A DNA stretch of 64,000 bases from Lindgomyces ingoldianus (taxonomy: Eukaryota > Ascomycota > Dothideomycetes > Pleosporales > Lindgomycetaceae). The notes under the pieces are model-generated. The model was not told the DNA's origin. It saw nothing but the letters and a program-made list of their open reading frames with translations, and made no database searches. Position numbers and translations under genes: made by a program. The DNA lies in assembly GCF_010093535.1 (NCBI RefSeq), contig NW_022985180.1, forward strand, positions 971,321-1,035,320, read 5' to 3'. Below are positions 1 through 11,619 of this stretch, piece after piece. Position 1 is the first letter of the stretch; each line of letters begins with the position of its first letter.

Positions 1-2650
1 AAAAGTAGTTTCTAGCTTATTTTTTTAAATAGTTAGTAATTAAATAAGAATTTCTTTCTTTTTTTTATCTAAGTAGCTAGTAAACACTAGGCAGAATTTT
101 TTATATAGTTAGGTTGTTTTGCTTTTTACTTTTTATATAAAGCAAAGGTTAAAAATCTAACTTTTATTCTTTATTAAGTTATACACTATAACTTTAAAAG
201 TGCTATTAGTAATTAGAGTGTTTATGTTTATATAGTCTAATTCTTTAAATAGTTTTTTAGGTGTAGTAATTACACTATTTATATAAACCTTAATAAATAA
301 GGCCTAATTATTCTTTTTTTTAAGTTAGAAATACCTAGTTTAGGCTTTATACAAGTTTTCTTTGCTTTTTACTTCTTTTAGTATCTATATCTTCTCTTTA
401 CACTAGTGCAGCATTGCTATTCTAAGGGGCTTAGTCTATAGTAGGCTTTAGTTCTACCTCTGCAGCATTTTTATAAGGCTATTCTCTTTTCCTCTTCTTT
501 AGAGAATCTTTTTATACAAAGATTAGTTTATTTAGGTTATCTATTATAAGTAAGTTATTTTTTTTCTTTATATTATAGTTTAACCTGTGTATATTAGAGC
601 TTTAGTAGGCTATTTTTTTTAATAATAAAGTTTTTTTTAATGCTTTTAATTTTATATAGCCTAGTCTAGCCTTTCTTCTCTCTTTATACTATAATCTTTA
701 AGCTAAGAGGGAAGTTAAGAACTTTATATATTATAAAGCTATTATAAGTATTAATTATATAATTAATGTTTACTTTTAAATATTTTTTTAAAGTATCTTT
801 ATTACCTTTTATACTGCGCTTGCTTATGCAATAATGTCTAGTAATAGTAGAGAGTTTAGGTTAATTCTTAGGTATACTCTAAAGACTAGTAGTATTATTT
901 AGAGCCTTAACTACTATCTGCAGAATAGCCTTATTCTCTGTACAGTCACCTAGCTTAGTCTTTAAGATGTTAAACATTTATTAAAAAGGTATGTGTGTGT
1001 GCTTAACTTTTCTAACTGCTTAATATGCTTTTATAAGCATCTACTTATATGTAGCTTTTATAATTTTTACATAAGCTTAAAAATTCTCTAAGGCAAAGTT
1101 TATACTAGAGTTATACATAATATAGTCTAGAAGTTCTTAATAGGTGTTAATCTAGCATTTGCACAGTGCATCTTAGGTATCTTATGCAGACATAGATTTT
1201 AGGAATGTAGTAGCCTAAAATAATATGTTTATATTAATAACATATAAAACATTCTTATTATTAATTTATATAACATTAATAATAACTTTATAGTTAAAGT
1301 AAGTGTTATTTTTAATTATAAACTTAACTCTTTATAAGGCCTAGTTATATAATTAGTAAAAGTAGTAAAACTTCTTAATCTTTTCTAATACTATAGCATT
1401 AATGTTATAGCTAGCGCTAGTTAGCATCTTTTAGAGTCTCTTTATACAGGGGTGTCTAAATTAGTAGTAGAGGCAGTAGAGTTCTAATTTAGTAAAAAAG
1501 GACATAAACTTTTCTTTACTAACATTAAAAAAAAGTGTCTTTATTTTTATATAATAAAAATAGTAGTTTTATTTTTACATATAATAACATTTAAAACATT
1601 ATTAAAGTATATCTTAAGTTAGTTAGTATTTACTAGTAATAGTAAAAATAGTGTTAGAGTTTTTAAAATATAGTATGTAACTAGACTAATTAAGTTCTAA
1701 ATTTATATAGTACTAATTAATCTTTTTAGTATCTAGCTTTTAAAGCTAATATTTATTTAGCTAAGTGTTTAATTAATTTTTATATATAAGTTTTTTTATA
1801 TATACGCCTTAAGTTAAGACTTACTAATAGTAGAGATTTTTACTACACCTATATTTTATAGTTTACCTTAGTATACTGTATAGTATTAGTTATTAAGAAT
1901 AAACTACTTAGCATACTTTTTAAGTTTAATGCTGTAGATCTCCTCTTCTATTACATAGTGTAAGTAGGTAGTAAAAGTAAAGTAGTTAATAGCTTTTTTA
2001 GCTTTTTTACTTTTTTATTTTATTTTTTTTATATTATGTAAATTATTTTTTTAGAGTAACTTTTAAAGTTTTAGATGTATAAAGTAATAGCTTTATATAA
2101 TAAGGTCTTATTATAAAAATTTTTATATAAAGTAACATATTAGTTCTTTGCTTATGTATAGTTCTTATAAAGGTAGTTTAATAACTAACATTTTTTATAG
2201 TAGATAAAGTACTTCTTTATCTACATATAGTTATCTGTAGATTATAGCCTAAACTTAAATAAAAAAAATTATGTTATTTTTTTTATGTAAAGAGAAGCTT
2301 CTTTTTTATTATGTAGAGTTATATTAGTAGTTTATGTAGTATGCATTAAGCAGTTTTTAGAGGTATTAGTTTACTCTTTAGTTTATAGTAACTTAGAGTA
2401 ATGCCTATAAGTTACTAAATAAGGCTTTATATAAAAGCTTAATAGTAAACATAGCATGTTCTAGTTCTAGTTATCCTTAATAGGCTTATATAATAGTAGT
2501 GTGTAGTAAAACTTTTTTTAAAATTTTATTTTTAGTGCTCTTTATATAAGTATAAGCTTATTAATTATTTTAAAAACTTTATGTAAACTTTTATTAAAGT
2601 TTTTTTATTAGTATTATATAAAAGTTATTATTATTTTCTTAGTCTAGTAC
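1..2650 (-). mobile_element. Ty1/Copia-like retrotransposon remnant, RIP-degraded, cut by the window edge
   Basis: Read on the minus strand, this stretch matches the Copia-like element at 28,835-34,721. The reverse complement of about 230-280 corresponds to 32,816-32,857, and the reverse complement of about 1,130-1,210 corresponds to the integrase-core stretch near 31,836-31,930. Both copies are saturated with stops by C->T and G->A changes. The right boundary (5' end of the element) is approximate and I could not find its LTR; the other end lies outside the window. Nothing in it can encode a protein now. Confidence 0.6.
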
Positions 2651-3750
2651 TAGCTATAGTTTATATTAGTGTTAAAGTAACTACTTAAGATGTGATATAA
2701 TTGCTTCTAGTTATATCTAGAGCCTATGTTATACATATAGTACATATTTGCATAACTTTTTAGAATATCTAGAAAGATGTTTATATACTAAGTTTTCTAA
2801 ATATCTAGCTATTAATATAGATTAATAAAAAAATTAATTTATTTATAAAAATGTTATATAGTTAACTTACATAGTTATTATTTTTTTATACTTTTTAAAA
2901 TTATATAATTTTATTTACTAAAAGTTTTTCTTTAGTAGTTTCTTTTTAAAGTAGAAATTTATATAAGTTATAATGTAGTATAGATTATATAAGTAGTATT
3001 AGTAGTGTATACACTACTGTAGGCAGTAGTGCGTATAATTAAGAGTGTAGAGCAGGTGTTAGGTAGAGTAGCATGTATTATTTATACAGTAATTAGTGTA
3101 GTGCTAGCTAAAGTATAGAAGCAGGTAATGCTAGTACATTTAGTGTTATTAGCAGCATTATGTTTAGTCTGCTTCTATGTAGAGCCTTATATAGTAATAA
3201 AAGTTATGTATAAAGCTTTTTTAGTATAATTACTTTTTTTATACTATATTATATAGCTTCTAAGCTTAGGTACCTTTATTACTTAGCTATAGTATAATTT
3301 TTTTATTTTTTAGCACTTATATAAGCTTTTTATTAAACACATAGCTAAGTGCTAAAAAGTTTTATAGTATTTATTTTTTAAAATCTTTTATGTATAAACT
3401 TAAAAAAGTAGCGCCTTTTTAAGTTATTATATATAAATTAGTAATTTTATAACTTATATATAATTAAGTTTATTAGCAGAGCTTGCTTTGCTTATTATAT
3501 TTAGGTTTGCAGAACAAAAAGTTGAGCAGAATCTCCTCTTTTAGACGCGCTAGTTAGTTAGAATTTCTTTAGATAAACCCTAGTAACGCTATTTCTCTGT
3601 TACCTTATGTATTTCTTATATTCTTTTTTTAAAAAAATGTATACCTAATATAGGTGCACCTTTCTGTTAATTTGCATGCAGTTTACTCTAGCATGCGTTG
3701 TGTAAAACATGTTTACATTATAGATAGTTGCGTCTGTTCCACCTCTCTAG

Positions 3751-3864
3751 CCACATCAGTGTGTCGGGGATTGGCATCAGCTACATTGGTGTGTCAGAGA
3801 TTAGCATTAGCTGCATTAGTGTGTCGGGGATTAGCATTAGCCGCATTGGTGTGTTAGGGATTGG
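3751..3864 (+). repeat. 30-bp tandem repeat, about 3.8 units
   Basis: Four consecutive units built on 'cattggtgtgtcggggatta' plus 'gcattagccg' are visible, with differences mostly C/T and G/A. It lies in the foreign segment that interrupts the left 4.1-kb LTR element and abuts a transposon terminal repeat at 3,867. A short open frame crosses it but is a by-product of the 30-nt (10-codon) period. Confidence 0.8.
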
Positions 3865-3866
3865 TA

Positions 3867-4250
3867 GTTGCTTACACACCTGAGTTGCTTACTTTTGCCA
3901 AGACCACACCACAACAAACTTTATAACAACCCGCTCTAGCACTATAGAGTAGAGTACAGCTTAGAATATTATTTAGATACTACTTCTACTTCTTGCTTAC
4001 ATGTTTGCGCGTTATGCCTAGTCTAATTGCACTGTCTGCAGCGCCTTTAGGATTGCTTACCTACTTTAGCTTACACTTACTTCTTTACCTTCTTCCTGTC
4101 ACTACGCGCCTTAACCTTCTTTAGAGCTGTTAAGCACAGGCCTTTCTAAATGTAGCTGCCTTATTAGCTGCTTAAAGCTTAGTAATTTCCTATTATGCTA
4201 ACACTAGCTTATGCATAATTATTGCTATCCTTTTTAAGGCTTTTTTTCTA
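3867..4250 (-). mobile_element. Fot1/Pogo-like transposon fragment (3' end, TIR type A)
   Basis: It begins with a truncated type-A terminal inverted repeat ('ttgcttacacacctgagttg' then 'cttacttttgccaagacc') and continues with the sequence found just inside the left end of the complete copy at 18,273-20,138 (compare 18,340-18,720). It is therefore the 3' end of a transposase gene on the minus strand. Only about 380 bp remain. Confidence 0.65.
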
Positions 4251-4330
4251 GAGACATTACCCCTATATAACCCTCTCTATACGTAGAGCTACTTGTAACA
4301 CAACTAATATCTACTAGGGATTGCTGCCTG

Positions 4331-4498
4331 CTGCTGTAATCTACTGCATTTTGCTGCAATTTGCTATAGTTTGCTGTAATTTGCCGTAGTTTGCCGCAAT
4401 TTGCTATAGTTTACCGCAATTTGCTGTAGTTTGCTGCAATTTGCTGTAGTTTGCTGCAATTTGCTGTAGTTTGCTGCAATTTACTGCAATTTACTTTA
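4331..4498 (+). repeat. 10-bp tandem repeat (TTGCTGYARTT-like)
   Basis: Alternating decamers 'ttgctgcaat' and 'ttgctgtagt' repeat about 16 times, with C/T variation. Repeats are directly adjacent with no unique spacers, so this is a microsatellite-like array and not CRISPR. Confidence 0.85.
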
Positions 4499-4654
4499 TG
4501 CATTTCTTAACTCTAGTAGGTAATCTCTTACTAACATCTCTAGGCATTAGCCTATTATATTTAAACAGTAGTTAAAGAAGCTAAACTAGTAGTTATGTAA
4601 GCAAAATAGCTTGTTAAGGTATTACATATACTACATTAATCTTTGCGGCGATAG

Positions 4655-4680
4655 AGAGGCAGAGGCAGAGGCAGAGGCAG
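4655..4680 (+). repeat. GAGGCA hexamer run
   Basis: About four perfect copies of the hexamer 'gaggca', in an island (about 4,620-5,330) that is less AT-rich than its surroundings. Confidence 0.7.
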
Positions 4681-4972
4681 CGCTAGAGCTCCCTAGCACT
4701 CTAAGAAATTCCTGCAGAGGCAACAAACTACACAAGCTGCAGCTCTACAACTAAGGCTTTAATGCTAAAACAATTAAATTAAAGATATTAGGTAGCAGTA
4801 TTTAGCATAGCGTGGCAGTATTAGGCGGTGAAAGGAACAGGCGCAATGTGTAACAAGGTAGGCACAGTCAACCACGTGGCCTTCTCTCGCTTATAGAGGT
4901 TTAGGCTAGACTAGAGACAACCGCTAGTGCTAGTGCTAGCCCTAGCATTATCTATATATATATTATACTATG

Positions 4973-4999
4973 CGAGAATACTTAGCTTAAGTATTCTCG
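4973..4999. repeat. Perfect 12-bp inverted repeat with 3-nt loop
   Basis: The arms are cgagaatactta and taagtattctcg, separated by gct. It sits in a less-mutated island of the AT-rich block. No gene is next to it, so I do not call it a terminator. Confidence 0.75.
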
Positions 5000-5372
5000 T
5001 GCGTACCTTTTAGTATAGTAGGGAAAGTTGCATAGTATTAGCTTAGCAGGCGGGGCGTCTACCTTATTACACAACGCTAGAGACTGCAAGGTGCAAAGGG
5101 GAGGATGTAAGAGGTATTAAGCAGGAAACACAGGTTACAGAGAGGGAATGCAGGATAGGGGGGTAACAAGAGAGAGTAAACCTTAGGGTTAGAGGCAGAG
5201 GTACAGAGGCCAAGGAGCCTATATACCTCGTGCTAAGCCCTTAGGGTACTCAGGGGTTAGATAGCTGTAACATAACTGTGACAAAGGAAGACTATTGCAA
5301 GGGCAGGAACGCGTTAAGAGCTAGAGCTAGGTATTATTTACTTTTTTAGCTATATTAGTGTGTTAGTGATTA

Positions 5373-5602
5373 TGTGAAGCTATGTAAGGCACTAGAGACA
5401 TGAGGAACTGCATTAAATGTATTACTAGAAGAGTCCTTTACAGGAGTCTATATATATGCGAAATAATTAGGTGGGCCTTAGCAACAGACTGTGCTAAATT
5501 GCATACAACTATAGTGCCGACACATCTGACTATTGTGTGACAACACATCTAACTATTGTGCGACTATAGTGACAACACATCTAAGTGTCACCACTGCAAA
5601 CA
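5373..5602 (+). mobile_element. Solo LTR (230 bp) with 5-bp TSD
   Basis: It starts TGTGAAGC and ends GCAAACA (TG...CA). It is flanked by the direct repeat GATTA at 5,368-5,372 and 5,603-5,607. A second copy at 14,992-15,220 has its own, different TSD. Inside are short repeats around 'cgacacatc' and 'gactattgtg'. No internal retrotransposon sequence is attached, so this is a solo LTR left by LTR-LTR recombination. Confidence 0.85.
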
Positions 5603-6391
5603 GATTAGTTACATGCTATAGTTAAATGTTGTTATTATATGTCTATTACCTATTTAATACTACTTTGCTAAGCATTATACTGTAACTATTTTTTAACCTA
5701 GATAACCTACTTTAATACGCTAACTATTACTGTTGCGTAAGAAGAGCACAGGGACCTAGCGTCGCGCACATAGGCCTGGTGTCGCGCCTGTGTTTCAGAC
5801 AAGCAGCCTAAGACACTTAGCGCCTAAGCTCTCTATAAGCCTCTTATAGTTAATAGACTTGCTTCTTATTGCTCTCTAATTAGTAGTTGCGACAATTACT
5901 CTAAGCAAGCTTTGCTTTTATAGATTATTTATAAACTGTAGTAGTATTTTAAGCTTATTAGAGCTTTTAATATATTAATTTTATTATTTTAGTACTCTAG
6001 GCTAGTCTTATTTTATAGTGTTACCTTTAATATATTTATGTTCTTTATAAGTTATTTATATAATAAGAACTATTTCTTATTCTTTTTATTATTACATAAA
6101 GTTATTAGTTACTAGTAGAATTTTATTATAGTAGTATAGTTAATTGCTTTTCTAGTAAATTATATAAGTACTGCTGTTATCTAGCTCCTAGGTTGTGTAG
6201 CTTTAATAGCTTTAGTATGTGTCTTACACTATTTTCTTCTTACTTTGTACAGTAGCAGAGCTTGCTATATAATGTAAAAAATTAATCTACTATCTTTAAA
6301 AATAAATAATAAAATAAAGTACTTTATAAAGTATAAGTACTTTATTATTACTTTTACTAATTTATAGTTAATTAAATTAACTACTAATTAG

Positions 6392-6671
6392 TGTTAAATA
6401 GGCTCTGTTAGCTAGCTGCTTATAGTATAAGCACTTAAGTAGTAAAAGTAAAAGTAGTGTATAGTGTGCACAGTGTATAAAGTAGATAAGGTAAGAGTAA
6501 TATATTTCTAGTTTTATTACTCTTGTCTTTTCTCTGTATAGAGAAGAAGGAGGATATCTAGATGTTTACGCACAGAGGTTTGCGCACAAGCATCATGTGA
6601 CATAGATACGTGATCCTGCTCGTGCGCGATAGCTTGTATCTAAACCGTGACGCTGCTGCTGCGTACAGACA
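6392..6671 (+). repeat. LTR of the 4.1-kb element (280 bp)
   Basis: It starts TGTTAAAT and ends ACAGACA, the same length as the two LTRs at 21,060-21,339 and 24,873-25,152. It ends the left, interrupted copy of that element. It is followed directly by transposon-derived sequence at 6,672. Confidence 0.85.
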
Positions 6672-6805
6672 AGTAGCTTTATTAGCTGCTTAAAGCTTAG
6701 TAATTTTTTATTATGCTAATACTAGCTTATATATAATTATTACTACTCTTTTTAAAACTTTTTTTAAACAGTTTAAATATAAAAGTTAGTAAACTATTTG
6801 TCGCG
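6672..6805 (-). mobile_element. Fot1/Pogo-like transposon fragment
   Basis: It matches part of the fragment at 4,140-4,250 and the complete copy around 18,645-18,770 (for example 'ttagctgcttaaagcttagt'). It begins directly after the LTR end at 6,671, so the LTR element was probably inserted into an older transposon copy. Confidence 0.55.
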
Positions 6806-7578
6806 TAGACTAAGAGCCTTGGCTGGGGCTCAGAGCCTGGGACGCAGCTTGGGATCTGGAGATATTATGTTCTAAAGCTTAGTGTATATAAGGAGAGCCT
6901 TTAGCTCTCTTAGATAGCAGAGTTACTTTATCTAATCTTCTAAACAGCTACTGCTAGGCTATTTTATCCTCTACAGTTATAGGCCTAGCGTTTTAAGAAC
7001 CTAGGACAATTCTCCCTGTATAACTATAGCACTAGTAAAAGCTGTTTAAAAGCTCTCTTATTTTTATTACTTTTAAAGCCTATGTTATAGCTAATTAAGA
7101 TGCTTCTTTTTTAATAAGAGTGTACTAGCTTAAGGACTATATAAGCTAGCCTCTTTAGTTTATCTAGCTCTAGTTCTATGCTCTTAGCAAAAACCTATAA
7201 GACATAATTAATCTAGATAGACTAGACGCTCTAAATCCTATAGACAGCGCTCTAGAGATGCCTACACTTAAAGTAATTACTACTAAGAACCTACTAAAAA
7301 AAGCTAATGTATAGTACTAGACTAATATTACTAAGTACTAAGCTTAATTAAGTAACTAGGCTTTTTAAATAACATATTTTTAGATAATCTAGAACTAAGT
7401 TAATGTAACTGTTGCACTCGAGCTTCTTAGACTTATAATAATGCAGCTTATATTAGAGAACTAATCTACTTTATAAGCACTTATATAAGCCTTAAAATAA
7501 AAGCTAGCACTAATAAACATAAGCATAAAAAATTTTATATAAGTAAAGTATAGCACTATAACTTTAAAAGCTTAGTAC
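6806..7578. other. Unassigned RIP-degraded sequence
   Basis: A short GC-richer patch at about 6,800-6,870 is followed by AT-rich sequence with no open frame. I found no match to the other elements in the window. Confidence 0.5.
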
Positions 7579-7814
7579 TAGGGTTGCTGTTTACTATAGT
7601 AATTACTATAGTAATCTAGTAATTACTATTTACTAAAAATAGTATAAAAGTATAACATAAGTCTTAATTAGCTATTTAAAATTTATAGCACTTTTAACTT
7701 TATTTTTCTTATTTTACTTAGACTACTATATTTAGATAAACTTAGTAAACTAAGTAAAATAATTTAACTAAATAAACTAATCTAACTAAATAATTTAAAT
7801 AATCTAAATAAAGA

Positions 7815-7945
7815 AAATAACTTAAGTAAACTAAGTAACTTAAATAAACTAAGTAACTTAAATAAACTAAGTAACTTAAATAGCTTAAATAAACTAAATA
7901 ATTTAAATAAACTAAATAACTTAAATAAACTAAATAACTTAAATA
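7815..7945 (+). repeat. 18-bp AT-rich minisatellite
   Basis: About seven units of 'aaataaactaagtaactt', with slight changes, lie inside the left part of the hAT-like element. Confidence 0.75.
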
Positions 7946-8518
7946 TAAAAAATAACTAAAGTAAAAGAAATAACTAAAATAAAGAAAATAACTAAATAAA
8001 TTATGTAACTAAAATAAACTAAATAAATAAAATAAACTAAATAGTTTTAATTTATAGCTTTACTATATATAACTACAAGTAGTACTATTATAACTAGAGA
8101 CGCTAGTAGTACTTTTATTTTCTAACTCTTTTAACTCTTCTTTATCTTCTAGATTTATTATTTGTTTTTGTTTTCCTTTAGAACCACTAGGTAAAGTATA
8201 ATTATAAAAAAGTTGCTTTTTACTATAAGAATAGAAATAGCAATTATAAAAATATCTACTAACTAAATATAGTATAAAATATATATCTTTTTAACATTAA
8301 TTTTTTTACTAAAACTAAAATTATAATATAATATAAATAAAGTTAGTAATATTAATAAGTAGAATAACTTTAGTAAAGTAAATATATATGTTAAATAGTA
8401 TTATATATATTATAGTTGTTTAAATTATAGTAATTACTTGTTAATTTTTTTTAGCTTATATAGTTTTTTTTTTAATAAAAAAGCTTTATATATTACTAGA
8501 GACATAAGAATTGTTATA

Positions 8519-11487
8519 ACGTACTTTATAGGCAAGTTGCTTACACACCTAAGTTGCTTACTTTTGCTAAGACCCTACTACACTACCCTTCCTATACTAA
8601 CGTACTTTATAGGCGAGTTGCTCACACACCCGAGTCGCTTACTTTTGCCAAGACCCCACTAAACCACCCTTCCTACACTAATGCATTCCCCACAACACCA
8701 CTTAGACGCGCTAAAAGAATGTTAGATACAGCTTGCGCTCTAAGCTTTTAAATAAGACATAAAACTCTTAAAGAAATGTGCTGTAGCTATGTGCAGAGTC
8801 CTATAAAAGACAATAAATAACTACAGCGCTAGATAACCTTTATAAGCTAATTCTACAGCTAAATCACAAAGGCTAGGCAATAAAAAGGAGTAGGTAATTG
8901 TTAAGACTATACTTAAGCTATATGCGCAAGGAATTTCCCCTTAGATAGCATTTGTGGCTAATATAGCTAATTCTTTGCGCGCTAAGCGTAATCTAGGCTA
9001 TGTTTGCATAAACTGGCCTAGTACGTTTGTAAAGCGTTATTTAGAGCTTAAAGTGAAGTTCTAAGCGTAAGTATAGTTAAAAGATATCTAGCTAATTATA
9101 AACCTTATCTTGCTAAAGTTGTACGTGTTATTATCCTAGATGCTATACTTAGCTTTAATATTCTCTACAAGGCTAAACCTGCCCTAAATTACCCTAGGAC
9201 TCTTATAAAGGGCTCTCTTATAGTTGTACTTACGCTTAAATGTTACTTTAAGCTCTAAATAACGCTTTACAAACGTACTAGGCTAGTTTATGCAAACATG
9301 GCCTAGATTACGCTTAGCGCGCAAAGAATTAGCTATATTAGCTATAAATGCTATCTAAGGGGAAATTCCTTGCGCATATAGCTTAAGTATAGTCTTAATA
9401 ATTACCTGCTTCTTTTTATTGCCTAGCCTCTATAATTTAGCTGTAGAATTAGCTTGTAAAGGTTGTCTAGTGCTATAGTTATTTGTTGTCTTTTATAAGA
9501 CTTTACACATAGCTACAGCACATTTTTTTAAGAGTTTTATGCCTTATTTAAAAGCTTAGAGCGTAAGCTGTATCTAACATTCTTTTAGCGCGTCTAAGTA
9601 GTGTTGTGGGGAATGCATTGGTGTAGGAAGGGTGGTTTGGTGGGGTCTTGGCAAAAGTGAGCGACTCGGGTGTGTGAGCAACTCGCCCATGAAGTACGTT
9701 AATGCATTCTTAATAACACTACTTAAATGTGTTAAAGAAACATTAAATATAGCTTGTGCTCTAAGCTTTTAAATAAGACATAACACTTTTTAACTAACAT
9801 GCTGCAGCTATCTATAAGGTCTCTTAAAAGATAATAAGTAACTAACACACTAGATAACTTTTCTAAGCTAATTATATAGCTAACTTATAAAAGCTAGATA
9901 ATAATAAAAAGTAGGTAATTATTTAGCACATACTTAAGCTAGATGCGCAAGGATTTCCCCTCTAGCTAGCAGCTGTAGCTAATATAGCTAATTCTTTACA
10001 CACTAAGCATAATATAGGCTATGTTAGCATAAACTAGCTTAATATATTTATTAAGTGTTACCTAAAGCTTAAAGTAAAGTTTAAGTTTAAGTATAACTAT
10101 AAAAAAGCTTTTTATAAAGATCTTATAGTAATTTAAAGCTAGTTTAACTTTATAGAAAATATTAAAGCTAAGTATAGCATCTAAAATAACAACACATACA
10201 ACTTTAACAAGATAAAGTTTATAATAGGCTAGATATCTACTAGAGTAGTTATTACAAGTTTAGAGAAATAATAACAGCTAAAAGTAGTCTAGCTAGGTAA
10301 CTAGAAGTAGACAATAGCTATCTAGAGCATTAATGCTAAAAGGTAGGCTATTTTACTTTTTATTATTTTTTAAAGTAGCAACTACTTTTTAAACTAGTAT
10401 AAAAAAGAAAATTTACCTTAAAATTAAGTTATTATAATCTCTAAGCGCAGCTAGACTACTAATTAGCTTAGTCTAGACTAGTTAAAGCACTTTAACGTGC
10501 ATATAAAAAAGTGTACTATTAGCAGCTACTGTCTGCTAGTTATTAATAGCTATAAGAGCTACAACTTACTTTATTTTTAGTAATACTGTAAAAATAATAA
10601 AATTATTACTATTTACATGCTTTTTTACTTATTACACCTTTTATAGCTACTTAATGTGGGTTATTTTACTCTTTTAAAAAAGGTGTATAGGCGCTAAGCT
10701 AAAAACCTTATACATAACTAAATTACTTATATTATAAAGATAAAGTTCTTACTATGCTTTAAAGTAGCCTATAATGCTGTAATTACTTTTAGTAATATCT
10801 AAGAAAGGTTCTAAGGCGCTAGATTAGTTCTTTTTAACTTATAATAAGTTATAATAGGCCTTAATGTAAAGTTGCGCACTCTATTACTACTACTACCTAT
10901 ATATAACAAGCCTTAGTAGTTATAAACCCTAAGCAATACTCTAGAACTTAGGTTATAATTAATGCTTATAAAAATAAGGATTTAAAAGCATATAAATAGT
11001 TTACTAACTTTTATAGTTAAGGTGTTTAAGAAGGTCTTAAAAAAAGTAGTAATAATTACATATAAGCTAGTGTTAGTGTAATAGAAAATTACTAAGCTTT
11101 AAGTAGCTAATAAAGCTGCTACATAATATAAATTACATAAAAAAAAAGTAAATTAAGGCAGAAAGAACCTTAATAATTTAAAAAAGCTTACGCTTAACAG
11201 CTTTAAAGGAGTTTAAAGCGCGCAGTAATAGAAAAAAGGCAAAGAAGCAGGTGTAAGCTAAAGTAGGTAAGCTATTCTAAAGGCGCTATAGACAGTGCAA
11301 TTAGACTAGGCATAACACGTAAATGTGTAAGTAAGAAGTAGAAGTAGTATCTAAATAATATTCTAGGCTATACTATACTATATAGTGCTAGAGCGGGTTG
11401 TTATAGGCCATAATAGAGTTTGTTAGGGTGGGGTCTTGGCAAAAGTGAGCGACTCGGGTGTGTGAGCAACTCGCCCATGAAGTACGT
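8519..11487 (+). mobile_element. Fot1/Pogo-like DNA transposon (type A), complete but inactive, carrying a nested copy
   Basis: The ends are ACGTACTTTATAGGC and its inverse, flanked by TA (8,517-8,518 and 11,488-11,489), as for the Tc1/mariner superfamily. Removing the inner element (8,600-9,699) and one TA leaves 1,867 bp, against 1,866 bp for the copy at 18,273-20,138. On the plus strand 10,186-10,229 reads NNTYNFNKIKFIIG. This corresponds to the conserved YNFDETGF block around the first catalytic Asp of Pogo/Fot1 transposases, with D->N, E->K and G->K as expected from G->A mutation. Stops are abundant; the gene is dead. Confidence 0.8.
8600..9699. mobile_element. 1.1-kb palindromic (foldback) derivative of the type-A transposon
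   Basis: It is flanked by TA (8,598-8,599 and 9,700-9,701) and inserted in the 5' end of the transposon at 8,519-11,487. The left arm (8,600 to about 9,080) and right arm (about 9,215-9,699) are inverted copies of each other, nearly 0.5 kb each, around a loop of about 135 bp. Both arms derive from the 5' end of the transposase gene, and the 3' half of the transposon is missing. The arms carry fewer RIP-type changes than the host copy, so it is the younger insertion. Confidence 0.85.
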
Positions 11488-11619
11488 TATACTATTATAA
11501 TAATTATTACTTTTACTACTTAAAATCTTTTTCTATAAAATATCTATTTATAAAAATAGTAATTACTAGCACTTAGTAATTACTAAGTAATTACTATTAC
11601 TAAAAAGTGGCAACCCTGA

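Larger units (their letters stand above)
2690..6671 (+). mobile_element. Second copy of the 4.1-kb LTR element (280-bp LTR), interrupted
   Basis: Positions 2,690-3,478 align with 23,468-24,245, and about 5,945-6,671 aligns with 24,250-25,152 of the complete copy at 21,060-25,152. Between the two halves lies about 2.5 kb of foreign sequence (3,479-5,944) that the complete copy lacks. The 3' LTR is intact at 6,392-6,671. The 5' part and 5' LTR were not found. Unlike the complete copy, this one has a single copy of the 115-bp unit that is duplicated at 24,476-24,706. Confidence 0.6.
7579..11618. mobile_element. hAT-like TIR element split by a nested Fot1-like transposon
   Basis: The left end reads 'tagggttgc' and the right end, reversed, 'cagggttgcc'. 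Both continue into similar AT-rich subterminal sequence containing repeated 'tagtaattacta'. Without the nested insert at 8,519-11,487 the element is about 1.07 kb, too short to be autonomous. The CAGGG-type end resembles hAT elements, but the expected 8-bp TSD is not visible (cttagtac versus ataattac), so the superfamily is tentative. Confidence 0.45.

Noticed and set aside
4331..4498. Possible CRISPR-like array
   Set aside because: Ten-bp units are contiguous, without unique spacers; a simple tandem repeat in a fungal genome.
3479..5944. Terminal inverted repeats on the segment that splits the left LTR element
   Set aside because: The shared 'agcagagcttgct' also occurs inside the LTR element itself (for example near 24,551), so it is not evidence of a separate transposon end.
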